From Paragordius varius (lineage: Eukaryota > Nematomorpha), in NCBI GenBank assembly GCA_964247055.1, contig OZ176053.1:4092001-4156000 (forward strand): DNA of 64,000 nt, written 5' to 3'. Position 1 is the stretch's first letter. Each line of letters opens with the position of its first letter. Made by a program: the position numbers and the translations under genes. Under the pieces are notes generated by a model. That model was not told the origin of the DNA. It saw nothing but the letters and a program-made list of their open reading frames with translations, and searched no databases. This document shows positions 45,101-57,238 of this stretch, piece after piece.

Positions 45101-48100
45101 ATTCATTATTATTTCCATATATTCTATATAAAGAAATGTTAAATATATAAAATTGAGCGATGGGTTAAAATGAAAAATTGTAGGTTTTATTTAATTTTCT
45201 TTAATAAACAAATATTATCCTCTTTTTATTAGTTTTTATATTAAATACTTTATATAGAGATTCCAGTACATTAACCACATTTAAAACATTAAAAGCAAAG
45301 GCTACCGCCCTGGAAACCAAAATTCCTCGTTTTATTTTATCGGAAATCGATCAACCAATTCAACGAAAAACTTCCCTAAACTCGCTTCTAAGTCCAGGCA
45401 GTATAATAAGGAAAGATATTGATAAAAGGTATATTAAAATTTTTAATAAACTTTCATTGATAACTATTTGTGAAATAAAATCTGTTTTTTTTTCTTATTT
45501 TGATTCAAATTAAAGAATCAAAAAGTAAATTAGTTGGATTGAAATGTGAATTTAACCAATAAACAATTGTTAATAGATTATTTATATTCCCAAAATCGGT
45601 TATTTTTTTTTATTTAAGGATTGAAGATTTAAAGAGTAAACTGGTTGGATTGAAAGGTGATTTAGCCAATACAATGGAACACATTTCAAGCAATGACGAG
45701 ATAAGCGAAAAGTTACAAGGAGAAAAAACTACACTGCAAGAGGAAAATACTTTTTATCAAGAATTTAAGGAATATGTTGAGGCTCTCATTGATTGCCATA
45801 ATGAAAAAGTAAGTTTTAACCCATTTTATTTTAAAAATTCTAAACCATAATCTTTGGCGAGCTTTGTCAAGATATACGCTTTATTGAACTAAATATGATT
45901 ATTATGTCAAAATTTTACCATATTTAAATCGAAATTTGTAATTTTTGAACGAACCATTTGCCATGTTGGAAAAATTTAGCATTGGTTGTTTTAACCTTAT
46001 TACATGCTTAATAATATAAATTCAAGCTTAGCACTTTATTTTTTTGCAAAAAATGAAAAACTAATAATTGGTTCTTTGATGCATTTCGCTTTTTGGCATT
46101 TATATTTCTTGTATGCGTTTGATTTGACCTACAAATTTTTTATGGATTTCGAAAGCATGCACCATTCATTTTATCTTGGACATTATTGAACTTACAAAAA
46201 AGACTTTGTGATTTACCATTTACAGTTAAAATTCACCCTTGAACAATTCGAATTCACATTGAACAATTTAAATTCACCCAATTCAAATTCACCCTTAAAT
46301 AAATTATATAGTTTTTTTTATATTTTTAAAATACGAAATTCTTTTTAAATTGATATAATGTTGAAAAATAATAATATGTCGTAAAAAATTTTTTATATAA
46401 ATGATGAGTAATATAAGCTCGAAAACACAATTTATTTTTAGGGTGAACTTGAATTGTTCGAGGGTGAATTTGAATTGTAAATGGTGTATATATATATATC
46501 CAAAACTAAATAGATTGTGGTAATAAATTCATTGGAGAATCGAATTCACAATCTGGGAAAACAGAGGGCCACGCGACAACACTCTCGTAAATTACAGGAC
46601 GTTCAGGATGAAATAACTCAATATTCTTTGAATCAAAGTCGGTAATTATTTATGTGTTTTATGTGTAATTTTTTATGAATGCATATTAGTTTGATTATCT
46701 AATAAAAGTTACTAAAAATTTTTAACCATTCATCATTATTGATCAATACTTAATAATGAGTATCTGATATATTTTTTCTTCCATATACGATCGAGAGCAT
46801 CTTTAAAATTAGTTGTTCATATTCATAGTTTTATGATTTACAGATATAAAAATTGCTTTTTTATTTTAAGCAAAAAAAAGAATCGGTAAACATACCAAGT
46901 TAAAGTGCTTTTATAATCTATATATAACAATATGAACCAAATAATATAATTTTTATCTCAATACTATTTCATATAATTTAGTTAATGGCCAAGAAGTTTT
47001 GGATATTAGTCTCAACACCTCGAAATTAAATGATGAGTCGAAACAACGCATCATTCAAAGGGAAAATCGAAGGTTTTACTTTAAGAATTTTGAATTAAAA
47101 TTTTGCATGCATTATCTATTTATAATTCCTAAAAATTATGAGAATTCCATAATTATTTTATTTGTATTTTAGAAAGATGCGTAAAACCAAGAAAAATGAT
47201 CAAAACATTACGCATTCTACAGACGAAGAATTAGATCTTGACACAAATGAAAACTACATTGCTTATAACAAACAAATTGGTTTTTCAAATCATCATATTA
47301 TCAAATTTTTTATTTTAATATTGGACTCTTTGAATTTAACAATAAATCTTGTTTATAGCAGTTATTAGATATTTTTTTTATAGTTTTTGGTTAATTTTTC
47401 CCCAAATAAAATTCTAAATATATTAATTTTTATTTATATAGCGGAATTACTTAAACAAAGGGATGGATTGTTTGATGATGTATTAGAGGATTATTGCGAC
47501 ATTTTATTTTTTATGGATCGTTTTGGTCAATGGAAATGCAAATACCCAAAATCTTATAAAGAGGCATACATTGACCTTTATTTAGCCACAGTCATAACCA
47601 ACATTGTACGATATCATACGTTGGATTGGAACCTTTTTTCAGTAAGTTGATCGTATTATATTTTTATATTTATTTTTCACATTGATACGAATTTTAATCA
47701 TCGGTAATTTTATAATTTGATATGGGTTTATTTTAATTGAAATTTTCAAAAATTTGACATCTACTTTGCAGAGCCAATTTCGGGAATAAATAATAGCAAC
47801 ACTTTTTAATATATAATGTTATCGGTTTAAAATATATGATTTAGAAACAGGTTTAATTAATCCGGCATTATACTAAAATACATATGTTTTATACTTATTT
47901 TATAGACAGATGCTAGCATTAACCAATGTAAGTTTATTGATATGCCATGGTTTTCCAAAATAATGACTCAAATATGTAATCATAAGAACTCTGAAATTCA
48001 GAATTCTGATGAAGGAGCGCCTATGAATTCTAACGCATCCGATGCAATGCTTATCATATCAAACGTTATTCAAAATGTCTTTTTACCAAAAATAACTTGT

Positions 48101-50125
48101 AATTTTTTATATCTATAAATTTAATTTTTATAAATTTAATATTTAGAGTTAAAAATATAATTAATAATAATGATACCCACAAAAAATACATATTCAATAA
48201 GCTTCGAAAATAATCACCTTAAATAAATTGATATTTTTTATCATAATAAATGCAACGCTATTTTTTAGAATAATTTGCTCTTAAGTTTATTCAAATTTTT
48301 TTCTTACATTATTTAGTTTTGATTCAACACGTTTATGATGCTACCTCCTTAAATCAAACCCAAAAGTTAATTCTTTTTATGCAAGATTTAAGTCAATTTC
48401 CCTTTTATTATGCTGACAATACAAAAATACAGGTATATCTAACCATTTTTTCAGCTTTATTTGAATTATTTATAACGGGATTATTATTGTATTTTTATAC
48501 TAGAATAGTTATAAATGATAAAAAAGATAATAAAGTCTTATTTTTCGTTTTAAAAATCATTTTAGTCCTTTCATTGTTTCTTGTTATAATTCTCGAATAT
48601 TTTGGCTTAAATTATTAATTATTTTTGAAAAGCTTTATGCTATGAAGAATACACGATTAATGATAAGAACATGTTTTTTATTATTATGGAAAACAGTCAT
48701 AAGTAAAAAAACGATTGGTATTTTATTTTATGTTGCATAATTATTCATAATATTTGATATGTTTTTTAGGAACTGTACAATGTTATCAAAAACAAGCTTA
48801 TTAAAACTATGGAACAATTTCTACATTTACCACTTTATCCAGCCCAGTAAACATACACCTTATATCTTCTCAAAAATTGAATTATATTATTTTATATTAA
48901 TAATTAAATTTTTTAATTTAAAACAATATAATGAGGGATATCAGGGGTTTGCGATCAAATAAAAATTACATTTACCTGTTTATCAGCTAACACATAAAAT
49001 ATTTATTGAATGAAAGATTTTTCATACATTAATAATTAAGTAACCTTTTTATACGATATATTTTGTATTGTGTTTCAATAACATTTTAATTTGAACTAAC
49101 ATTATATTTGTTGAGTATAAGGTTATTTGTTACTTTTTTAAACTTATTTATATATGTATTAAAAATAGAATATTGTTTTAATTTATGTTCTCATTTTTAT
49201 AGCATTCTCGCTGTCAACGTTGAAGTCCAAAATTATCGGAACCGTCAGTTTTGGTTCTGTATTAAAGTAATTTAACCATATTTAGCTTTAACTCTTAAAG
49301 AGTAAGTCTTGTAATATTGATATTTTTATTTGGTAGATCTTTGAAAATTTTATGATGTGGTCCTCTTTGTTTTCCCAAGAATCAATGATAGAATTTTTGG
49401 ATGGAATCCTTAACCGTTACCTTATAATAGGATTTCAACACTCCATAATATCTGCCAGTTTGTTTGACAAGTGTCAAAAGGTTATTATGACACTGAATTC
49501 AATTTTTAATTGTATAAATATTTGTCAGTACGCAATTTAAAATGGCTATTGTTTTGTCTAATGTTGTAATTTTTTCTTAATCAATAAATCTTACATGTTT
49601 GCTTATAATTAAATTTAAATAATTATATACCATTGATCGACGTATAACTGTTTAACAGTCAAAAAAAATTAAAAACGAGATTATATAACTTAACAATTTA
49701 TTGAAAAATGGTATTACTTAAATATAAATTTATTTATCATAATATGTAAAATTAAAATATAAAAAAGAGATAGTTTTTATATATAATTTTTAATTCAAGG
49801 TTTGGACCATTATAAACTCATATTTTACCCATGAGCTTAAAGCAGGTGATCAATCAAAATATTCCAATTTTGAATATATGCCACAATTTTTGCCGTTTTA
49901 CCGATATATGGTGTACTTGAAACAAAGCATAAACAATATGGACATAGCAATGTTCAGCGCACACTTTGGAAACTATGAAAAAACGTACGAAATTAAATTG
50001 TTAATTTATTCTACTTTTCAAAAGTTATTGTAATGTTTTTATTATGTTAATTAATCAATTCTCTATTTTTTATTTTATTTAGATATTTAATCACTGAATT
50101 GGACAAAATGATATCTCAATACTAA
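42138..50125 (+). CDS. PAXBP1: PAXBP1/GCFC-type protein, 872 aa, 20 exons
   Basis: GC-rich-sequence factor (GCFC) family nuclear protein. PAXBP1 bridges PAX3/7 to chromatin modifiers, and relatives occur in spliceosomal complexes. Exons: 42138-42285, 42315-42446, 42476-42641, 43057-43201, 44040-44190, 44330-44397, 44844-44947, 45258-45428, 45619-45808, 46514-46637, 46982-47072, 47173-47279, 47442-47641, 47906-48098, 48317-48432, 48770-48846, 49203-49266, 49337-49480, 49800-49984, 50083-50125. Landmarks: GDIPDAQMIFAARKQRQNFRE, then EEEFERWEQEQIKKGYN and a coiled-coil stretch RIEDLKSKLVGLKGDL. The GCFC domain reads LFDDVLEDYCDILFFMDRF, YPKSYKEAYIDLYLA, VRYHTLDWNLFS, RQFWFCIK and ILNRYLIIGFQHS. 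Introns 1 and 2 are both 29 nt. The join between exons 10 and 11 uses an odd donor (GTCGGT) and is the least certain. The last two exons are weakly conserved. Confidence 0.93.
44015..44029. repeat. (TA)n tract close to the PAXBP1 exon 5 acceptor
   Basis: A short TA run ends about 10 bases before the AG used for exon 5 (44040). This is the same arrangement, in weaker form, as in HDHD5 exon 8. Confidence 0.7.
44511..44690. mobile_element. MITE in PAXBP1 intron 6, about 180 bp
   Basis: The arm GGTTGCTTATTTCACACTAT and onward through 'tttgccaca' is mirrored by ATAGTGTGAAATAGGCAACC on the right, with pairing extending outward through TACAATATG/CATACTGTA. Arms are about 55 bp with a short centre. 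No ORF. Confidence 0.85.
45509..45560 (+). pseudogene. Decayed duplicate of PAXBP1 exon 9 start
   Basis: This intronic stretch reads AAAGTAAATTAGTTGGATTG where exon 9 (from 45619) reads AGAGTAAACTGGTTGGATTG. About 52 bp align at roughly 80% identity. The copy lies 110 bp upstream of the real exon, just after a T-rich tract and an AAG that mimic its acceptor. It has stops in frame and is taken as a fossil of a tandem duplication. Confidence 0.75.
46216..46484. mobile_element. MITE in PAXBP1 intron 9, about 269 bp
   Basis: The left arm CCATTTACAGTTAAAATTCA and the right arm TGAATTTGAATTGTAAATGG are inverted copies, extending inward through 'cccttgaacaattcgaattcac'. ATTCAAATTCACCC-like units are repeated three to four times within the left arm. 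It is non-coding and lies in the intron before exon 10. Confidence 0.8.
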
Positions 50126-50320
50126 ATAATTCACAGATATATTATTGGTATTATTATGTAATAAATATAAAACATATTTGATTGTTATAAAGGTTTTTCA
50201 ATATAATGGATTATCAAAACCCGTTGTTAAATGTTAATCCAAATATTGCAAAACTGTGAAAATCTTTAACTGTAATAAATATAAACCCTATTTGATTGTT
50301 GTGAAAGTTTTTTATTTTTA
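50126..50320 (+). repeat. Tandem duplication of the 5' end of the BTB gene
   Basis: Sequence from about 50158 is repeated 115 bp downstream from about 50273. The shared unit covers the upstream leader (ATATTTGATTGTT / CTATTTGATTGTT), the start codon (ATG at 50206 and 50321) and the first codons (NVNPNIAKL in both). The upstream ORF stops after a few codons at a TGA, so it encodes only a short peptide. It may act as an upstream ORF or an older promoter copy. Confidence 0.8.
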
Positions 50321-51622
50321 ATGGAATCTAAAAAGAACTCGCCAAACGTTAATCCAAATATAGCGAAACTTCAAAAATCTTTAACTAATTTGTATTCTGA
50401 CACAAAATTAAATACATCGTCTAGTGAGCCTAAAAATTTATCCGCAAATGACAGAGATTTAAATAACGGAAAAAATTTAAAATTGACTAATGATGAACAT
50501 TCATCAGATAAAAAAGTTATGGAAACGGCCAAATTATCAGGTAATCTTGGTAAAGCTATAAATCCAAATTTAAAGGAGATATGGAAAAATCAAGGAGAAA
50601 GTATTGGCTTACCCCAAGATAAAAGTAAAAAAATCAATGAAAAATCACCAGGAACCTCGGATTTTATTAAGAAAATGGCTGAAAAACTTAAACAACAAAC
50701 AGCGCCGCCACAAGAAAGGTCGAATGAAGTAGTAACTAAATATCCTAAGACAGAATATAGCATGAAAGAAAAAATAACGCAAAATACTGATAGTTCATCT
50801 AATAATATCCCTATTCATCAGTCCCACAAAACATTGGAAAAAAGAATATCTCGAAAAAGTTTTATCGAAAAAGGTAATGATACCATAATTTCGCTAAATG
50901 TTGGAGGTGAAACGTTTCAAACATTACAGAGTACATTGGCCAAATTTTCATCATCCAAATTAAGTGCTTGGTTTGCCAACACCAATGATAATACTTTGTT
51001 TAAAGATAAAAATGGTAATTGTTTTATAGATAGGAATCCGATTACATTCGCCATAATTTTAAATTATTTGAGATATGGAACAATAGATTTAGAAACCTGC
51101 TCATTAACCTTTATTCGCAATCTTTTACAAGATGCCATTTACTTTAATATTGAGCCATTGATAAAATTAGTTGAAACCTTTATGTCCAATCGAGAGGGTC
51201 CCATAAAAACTCTAAATTTGCAAGTTTTTGTTTATGAACTGATTGGCGGACAAAGTAAATATCATGATTTTAAAGACGCTCTTATGAAGTATATCGAAAC
51301 ATCAACAGAAATACCACCAAGTTATATGTACGAAGATAAAAATGTATTTTATGATCATACTATTGTTTGGCTTAATTTCTCCCCAATAATCCCAATCAAC
51401 AATATTAATGTACTTAATTATCAAATTTCGTCTTTGGATATTACATCTGACAGAGAAAAAAATGGACAAAACCAAAAAATATTTTTGCTTTTTATCTGTC
51501 GTAATTTGATTCAAGATGGTTATGACCTAAATATTATCCATTCATATAATTATAACACAGTCATTGATACAAATTATATTTTATATGGTTTGGGATTTAG
51601 TTGGGAAAAACTTTCTCTTTAG
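50321..51622 (+). CDS. KCTD-type BTB/T1 domain protein, single exon, 433 aa
   Basis: The N-terminal 180 residues are polar and rich in Asn, Lys and Ser, probably disordered. A BTB/T1 (K-channel tetramerisation-type) domain covers about residues 186-285: TIISLNVGGETFQTLQSTLA, SSKLSAWFAN, NGNCFIDRNPITFAIILNYL and RYGTIDL. T1 domains of this kind, without channel segments, are typical of KCTD proteins, often adaptors for CUL3 E3 ligases. The C-terminal 150 residues include SSLDITSDREK and YGLGFSWEKLSL and resemble no domain I can name. There is no membrane segment. No intron was found. The start codon follows a tandemly duplicated leader. The exact KCTD subfamily is not assigned. Confidence 0.86.
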   Translation: MESKKNSPNVNPNIAKLQKSLTNLYSDTKLNTSSSEPKNLSANDRDLNNGKNLKLTNDEHSSDKKVMETAKLSGNLGKAINPNLKEIWKNQGESIGLPQDKSKKINEKSPGTSDFIKKMAEKLKQQTAPPQERSNEVVTKYPKTEYSMKEKITQNTDSSSNNIPIHQSHKTLEKRISRKSFIEKGNDTIISLNVGGETFQTLQSTLAKFSSSKLSAWFANTNDNTLFKDKNGNCFIDRNPITFAIILNYLRYGTIDLETCSLTFIRNLLQDAIYFNIEPLIKLVETFMSNREGPIKTLNLQVFVYELIGGQSKYHDFKDALMKYIETSTEIPPSYMYEDKNVFYDHTIVWLNFSPIIPINNINVLNYQISSLDITSDREKNGQNQKIFLLFICRNLIQDGYDLNIIHSYNYNTVIDTNYILYGLGFSWEKLSL

Positions 51623-52117
51623 AAAGAATAAATACTTAAAATATACATAAATTTAAGGACGTTTATGTTTTAAAGTGGGAAACCGATGTCTTCATTGAGT
51701 GGACATATTTTTACCAAAATTTAAATAAATTTTCCATGGTTTCACAAGCAAAGTTTTGTGCCGAGATCACCTCTTAATTGAGTCTGTATTAATGCTTATA
51801 ATCATCCACAACATAGGTTTTTAAACGAAAAAAAAATAATTATATTGCAAATGAGAAAACAAAAATAAATTTTGATAATATTAATGCTTTAAGTGCCATT
51901 TTTTTTATTTACATTCTATAAATATCTTTAAATTAATAAAATCACACCTAATCATTTTTATTCCATAATAAATGTAGCAATTTTTTTTGGAATCGGAACT
52001 TTCTCGTTCTGGATTGATGAAAAAATCAGCGGTAATTACTAAAAACCGGTTCCGATTACCTCGTTTTACCTCTTATCTTAAATTATGCTGTATTAAATAT
52101 TCATACTTTCTAAAAAA
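51623..52117. other. AT-rich spacer between the BTB gene and the foldback element
   Basis: No ORF or RNA gene was seen. It contains the 3' flank of the BTB gene and the left flank of the large inverted-repeat element. Confidence 0.55.
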
Positions 52118-53099
52118 GCATAACACAGTGCGGCAAAAATGTGGATCAAGAAATAAAGGTTAATGATTGTATCATTCGATAGCTATTTAGGTTAATTAAT
52201 ATCAAAATGATGCATAAGTTTTACATTATAGAAAAAAGTTGTTATTTTAGCCAAAATCAAAAAAATTGTATTTTTATAAGTCAAATAAAATTGTGTCAGC
52301 TAAATTTTGTTTTAATATAGCATAAGGATAATTCTTAACGCAAAATATTATCAACAGATTTTACATTTTTTCGGAGGGTCCCAGAAAGATTTGATAAGCT
52401 AAAAAATTCGCATTTAGGCGTTAAATTTGAATTATAATAACTTATTTATATGCTGTAAAAGATTTAAATTTATATTAAAACAATCATATATTAACTTCAT
52501 ATATAGAGTTACCCAATATATCGCCTTCTAAAAAATTTAAGCCATATATAAAAAAGAATTTTTTTCAATAATTTGCACCAAAGCGGGAAGTTGCGTATAT
52601 TTTTATAAAGCATCCAATAGATATACAGTATGCATTTTAATGTATGTTCAGTAATTTTATTGCCAGTCCAATAACATAAATGGTTTATCAAATGCGTAAA
52701 ATACTGACCCACGAAATTATTTCGTAGGACACATATGAAAGAGGATTGACGTGAGAATTAACATAAGCTTTAATTTGATGGATATTTTGTAATGTTAAAT
52801 TTTGAGAATATTATAGCAATTTATGTTAACATTTGTAATATTGTTGTTACGTATTTAGATGCGGAATTTTGTGGATTTTTATCTTTGATAAATTAATAAA
52901 TAGTAAAATACGCATTTTAAGATTTTTAATGTTAATTATTCCTAAATTTAATAATAAATATTTTTCAACATGCTAAATACCTGTATTAATCAAGATTTTA
53001 TAATTTTATATAGTTGTTATTACTAATTAAAAGAACACAAGTAAATATATATTTGTGAAAATTTAAGTAGATTTTTGTCTTTTATGTTTTGCATTGTTA

Positions 53100-53440
53100 A
53101 TTATTAGTAATTTTTAAGTATTTCAGACATTTTAATCAGGTAAAAATTCAGTTTTTAAATTTAGTCAAATTTAATTATTTTTGTTTTTTTATGTAACATT
53201 GTTAATTGTAATTAATTACTACATATTTTGGACTTTATAATAAATACAGGTAAAAATTGTGGTTTTTAATAAATTTAGTTAAATTTTAATTTTTTTGTTT
53301 TTTTATTTAACATTGTTATTTGTAATTAATTACTACATATTTTGGACATTTAATAATTACAGATAAAAATTGCGGTTTTTAATAAATTTAGTAAAAATTT
53401 AACATTTTTGTATTTCGTAACATTGTTCGCGAATCATAGT
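53100..53440 (+). repeat. Left satellite block, about three units
   Basis: Units of about 114 bp carrying AATTACTACATATTTTGGAC, 'aggtaaaaattgtggttttt' and 'aacattgtta' in the forward orientation. They are the reverse complement of the long block that starts at about 53450. The symmetry axis lies close to 53430-53450. Confidence 0.85.
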
Positions 53441-53449
53441 AATTTTTAC

Positions 53450-56240
53450 CTGTATATTTCAATGTATCAAAAATATATAGTAATTAATAAATTAGCAACG
53501 TTGGACAAAAATATAAAAATTTTACTCATTTATTAAAAACCGCCATTTTCACCCGTATTTATTAAAATTTCCAAAATATTTATTAATTAATAACAAATAA
53601 CAATAATACAAAATACAAAAACGTTAATTTACTAAATTTATTAAAAACCGCAATTTTTACCTGTAATTATTAAATGCCCAAAATATGTAGTAATTAATTA
53701 CAATTAACAATGCAAAACCTATAAAAACAAAAAAAACTAAATTTTTACTAAATTTATTAAAAACCGCAATTTTTACCTGTATTTATTATAAAGTCCAAAA
53801 TATGTAGTAGTTAATTACAATTAACAATGCAAAACCTAAAAAAACAAAAAAAACCAAATTTTTACTAAATTGTTAAAAACCGCAATTCTTACCTGTATTT
53901 GTAATAATGTCCAAAATATGTAGTAATTAATTACAATTAGCAATGCAAAACCTAAAAAACAAAACTAAATTTTTACTAAATTTATTAAAAACCGACCTGT
54001 ATTTATTATAAAGTCCAAAATATGTAGTAATTAACAATTAACAATGCAAAACCTAAAAAAACAAAAAAAACCAAATTTTTACTAAATTGTTAAAAACCGC
54101 AATTCTTACCTGTATTTGTAATAATGTCCAAAATATGTAGTAATTAATTACAATTAGCAATGCAAAACCTAAAAAACAAAACTAAATTTTTACTAAATTT
54201 ATTAAAAACCGACCTGTATTTATTATAAAGTCCAAAATATGTAGTAATTAACAATTAACAATGCAAAACCTAAAAAAACAAAAAAAAAACAAATTTTTAC
54301 TAAATTGTTAAAAACCGCAATTTTTACCTGTATTTGTAATGTCCAAAATATGTAATTAATTACAATTAGCAATGCAAAACCTAAAAAAACAAAAAAAACT
54401 AAATTTTTACTAAATTTCTTAAAAACCGCAAGTTTTACCTGTATATAATGTCCAAAATATGTAGTAATTAATTACAATTAGCAATGCAAAACCTAAAAAA
54501 CAAAACTAAATTTTTACTAAATTTATTAAAAACCGACCTGTATTTATTATAAAGTCCAAAATATGTAGTAATTAACAATTAACAATGCAAAACCTAAAAA
54601 AACAAAAAAAAAACAAATTTTTACTAAATTGTTAAAAACCGCAATTTTTACCTGTATTTGTAATGTCCAAAATATGTAATTAATTACAATTAGCAATGCA
54701 AAACCTAAAAAAACAAAAAAAACTAAATTTTTACTAAATTTCTTAAAAACCGCAAGTTTTACCTGTATATAATGTCCAAAATATGTAGTAATTAATTACA
54801 ATTAGCAATGCAAAACCTAAAAAACAAAACTAAATTTTTACTAAATTTATTAAAAACCGACCTGTATTTATTATAAAGTCCAAAATATGTAGTAATTAAC
54901 AATTAACAATGCAAAACCTAAAAAAACAAAAAAAAAACAAATTTTTACTAAATTGTTAAAAACCGCAATTTTTACCTGTATTTGTAATGTCCAAAATATG
55001 TAATTAATTACAATTAGCAATGCAAAACCTAAAAAAACAAAAAAAACTAAATTTTTACTAAATTTCTTAAAAACCGCAAGTTTTACCTGTATATAATGTC
55101 CAAAATATGTAGTAATTAATTACAATTGACAATGCAAAACCTAAAAAAAGACTAAATTTTTACTGAATTTGTTAAAAACCGCAATTTTTACCTGTAATTA
55201 TTAAAATGTCTAAAATATGTAGTAGTTAATTACAATTGACAATGCAAAACCTAAAAAAACACAAAAAGACTAAATTTTTACTGAATTTGTTAAAAACCGC
55301 AATTTTTACCTGTATTTGTAATAATGTCCAAAATATATAGTAATTAATTACAATTAGCAATGCAAAACCTAAAAAACAAAACTAAATTTTTACTAAATTT
55401 ATTAAAAACCGACCTGTATTTATTATAAAGTCCAAAATATGTAGTAATTAACAATTAACAATGCAAAACCTAAAAAAACAAAAAAAACCAAATTTTTACT
55501 AAATTGTTAAAAACCGCAATTCTTACCTGTATTTGTAATAATGTCCAAAATATGTAGTAATTAATTACAATTAGCAATGCAAAACTAAAAAACAAAACTA
55601 AATTTTTACTTATTAAAAACCGACCTGTATTTATTATAAAGTCCAAAATATGTAGTAATTAATTACAATTAACAATGCAAAACCTAAAAAAACAAAAAAA
55701 AACAAATTTTTACTAAATTGTTAAAAACCGCAATTTTTACCTGTATTTGTAATGTCCAAAATATGTAATTAATTACAATTAGCAATGCAAAACCTAAAAA
55801 AACAAAAAAAACTAAATTTTTACTAAATTTCTTAAAAACCGCAATTTTTACCTGTACATAATGTCCAAAATATGTAGTAATTAATTACAATTAACAAAGC
55901 AAAACCTAGAAAACAAAAAAAAACTAAATTTTTTATTATTTGTTAAAAACCGCAATTTTTACCTGTATTTATTATAATGTCCAAAATATGTAGTAATCAA
56001 TTACAATTAAAAATGCAAAACCTAAAAAAGAAAAAAAAACTAAATTTTTACTAAACTTAAACCGCAATTTTTACCTGTATTTATTGTAATGTCCAAAATA
56101 TGTATTAATTAATTACAATTAACAATGTTACATTAAAAAAACAAAAAAAATTAAATTTGACTAAATATAAAAACCGAATTTTTACCTGATTAAAATGTCT
56201 GAAATAGTTAAAAATTATTAATAATTAACAATGCAAAACA
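53450..56240 (-). repeat. Satellite array, about 24 units of 99-117 bp with a 324-bp higher-order repeat
   Basis: The landmark GTCCAAAATATGTAGTAATT recurs near 53793, 53909, 54013, 54125, 54230, 54341, 54450, 54554, 54665, 54774, 54879, 54989, 55098 and onward to 56197, spaced 99-117 bp. Each unit carries GCAATGCAAAACCTAAAAAA, TTTTTACTAAATTT and AACCGCAATTTTTACCTGTA. Units of three types cycle with a 324-325 bp period between 54230 and 55098 and are nearly identical between cycles. Two-unit cycles occur near 53909-54125 and 55325-55542. No ORF. Confidence 0.9.
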
Positions 56241-57238
56241 TAAAAGACAAAAATCTAAAATCTACTTAAATTTTTACAAATATATATTTACCTGTGTTTT
56301 TTTAATTATTAATAACAACTATATAAAATTATAACCAATCTTGATTAATACAGGTATTTAGCATGTTGAAAAATATTTATTATTAAATTTAGGAATAATT
56401 AACATTAAAAATCTTAAAATGCGTATTTTACTATTTATTAATTTATCAAAGATAAAAATCCACAAAATTCCGCAACTAAATACGTAAAAACATTACAAAT
56501 GTTAACATAAATTGCTATAATATTCTCAAAATTTAACATTACAAAATATCCATCAAATTAAAGCTTATGTTAATTCTCACGTCAATCCTCTTTCATATGT
56601 GTCCTACGAAATAATTTCGTGGGTCAGTATTTTACGCATTTGATAAACCATTTATGTTATTGGACTGGCAATAAAATTACTGAACATACATTAAAATGCA
56701 TACGGTATAAATATGAATGTTTTGTAAAAATTATTCGCAGCTTCCGCTTTGGTGCAAATTATCGAATAATTTTCTTTTTTATATAAGACTCAAATTTATT
56801 GATGGCGATATATTGTAGATCTCTATATGTAAAGTTAATATATGATTGATTTTATATAAATCTTTTACCGCATATTAACAATTTTTTTTCATTTATAACC
56901 GACGCCAAAGTGCGATTTATTACCTTATATTCTTGAAAATCTTTCTGGCCCTTCCAAAAAATGTAAAATCTTTGTTAATAATATTTTGAGTTTAAAATTA
57001 ACCTTATGCTATATCAATACAAATAAAATTTAGCTGACACGTTTTTCTCTATTGAATTGAATATTTTGACCTAATGTGCAATAAAAATGTGATGTTTTGA
57101 TTTTGGCTAATAACAGAAAAATTAAAAAAACTTTTTTTTCGACTATTGTATATATCATTTCGAAATTCATTGTTCTGAAGACTTAAGCTATCTATATATG
57201 GTTTAATAACATTTTTTTGCCGCGCACCGTGTTGCAGC

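Larger units (their letters stand above)
52118..57238. mobile_element. Foldback-type element, about 5.1 kb, long inverted arms around a satellite array
   Basis: The outer arms (52118 to about 53100 and about 56230 to 57238) are inverted copies. Examples are GACCCACGAAATTATTTCGT at 52706 against the complement near 56620, and CATAAGCTTTAATTTGATGG against its complement near 56550. The outermost parts also pair: 'aacacagtgcggcaaaaatg' on the left and its diverged complement 'caccgtgttgc' with TTGCCGCGC on the right. Divergence is higher at the outer ends than in the inner arm. Between the arms lie tandem repeats in opposite orientations, about three units on the left and about 24 on the right. 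There is no transposase ORF. The arms look like a FoldBack (FB)-type transposon or a satellite-bearing MITE. No target duplication was found. Confidence 0.8.

Noticed and set aside
48433-48618. Extension of PAXBP1 exon 15 through a hydrophobic reading frame
   Set aside because: The next exon at 48770 matches the conserved PAXBP1 sequence in phase 0 when 48432 is used as the donor edge. The extension would give a membrane-like segment foreign to the family.
53450-56240. Regular repeats as a CRISPR array
   Set aside because: Whole 99-117 bp units repeat with no unique spacers, in animal nuclear DNA. This is a satellite.
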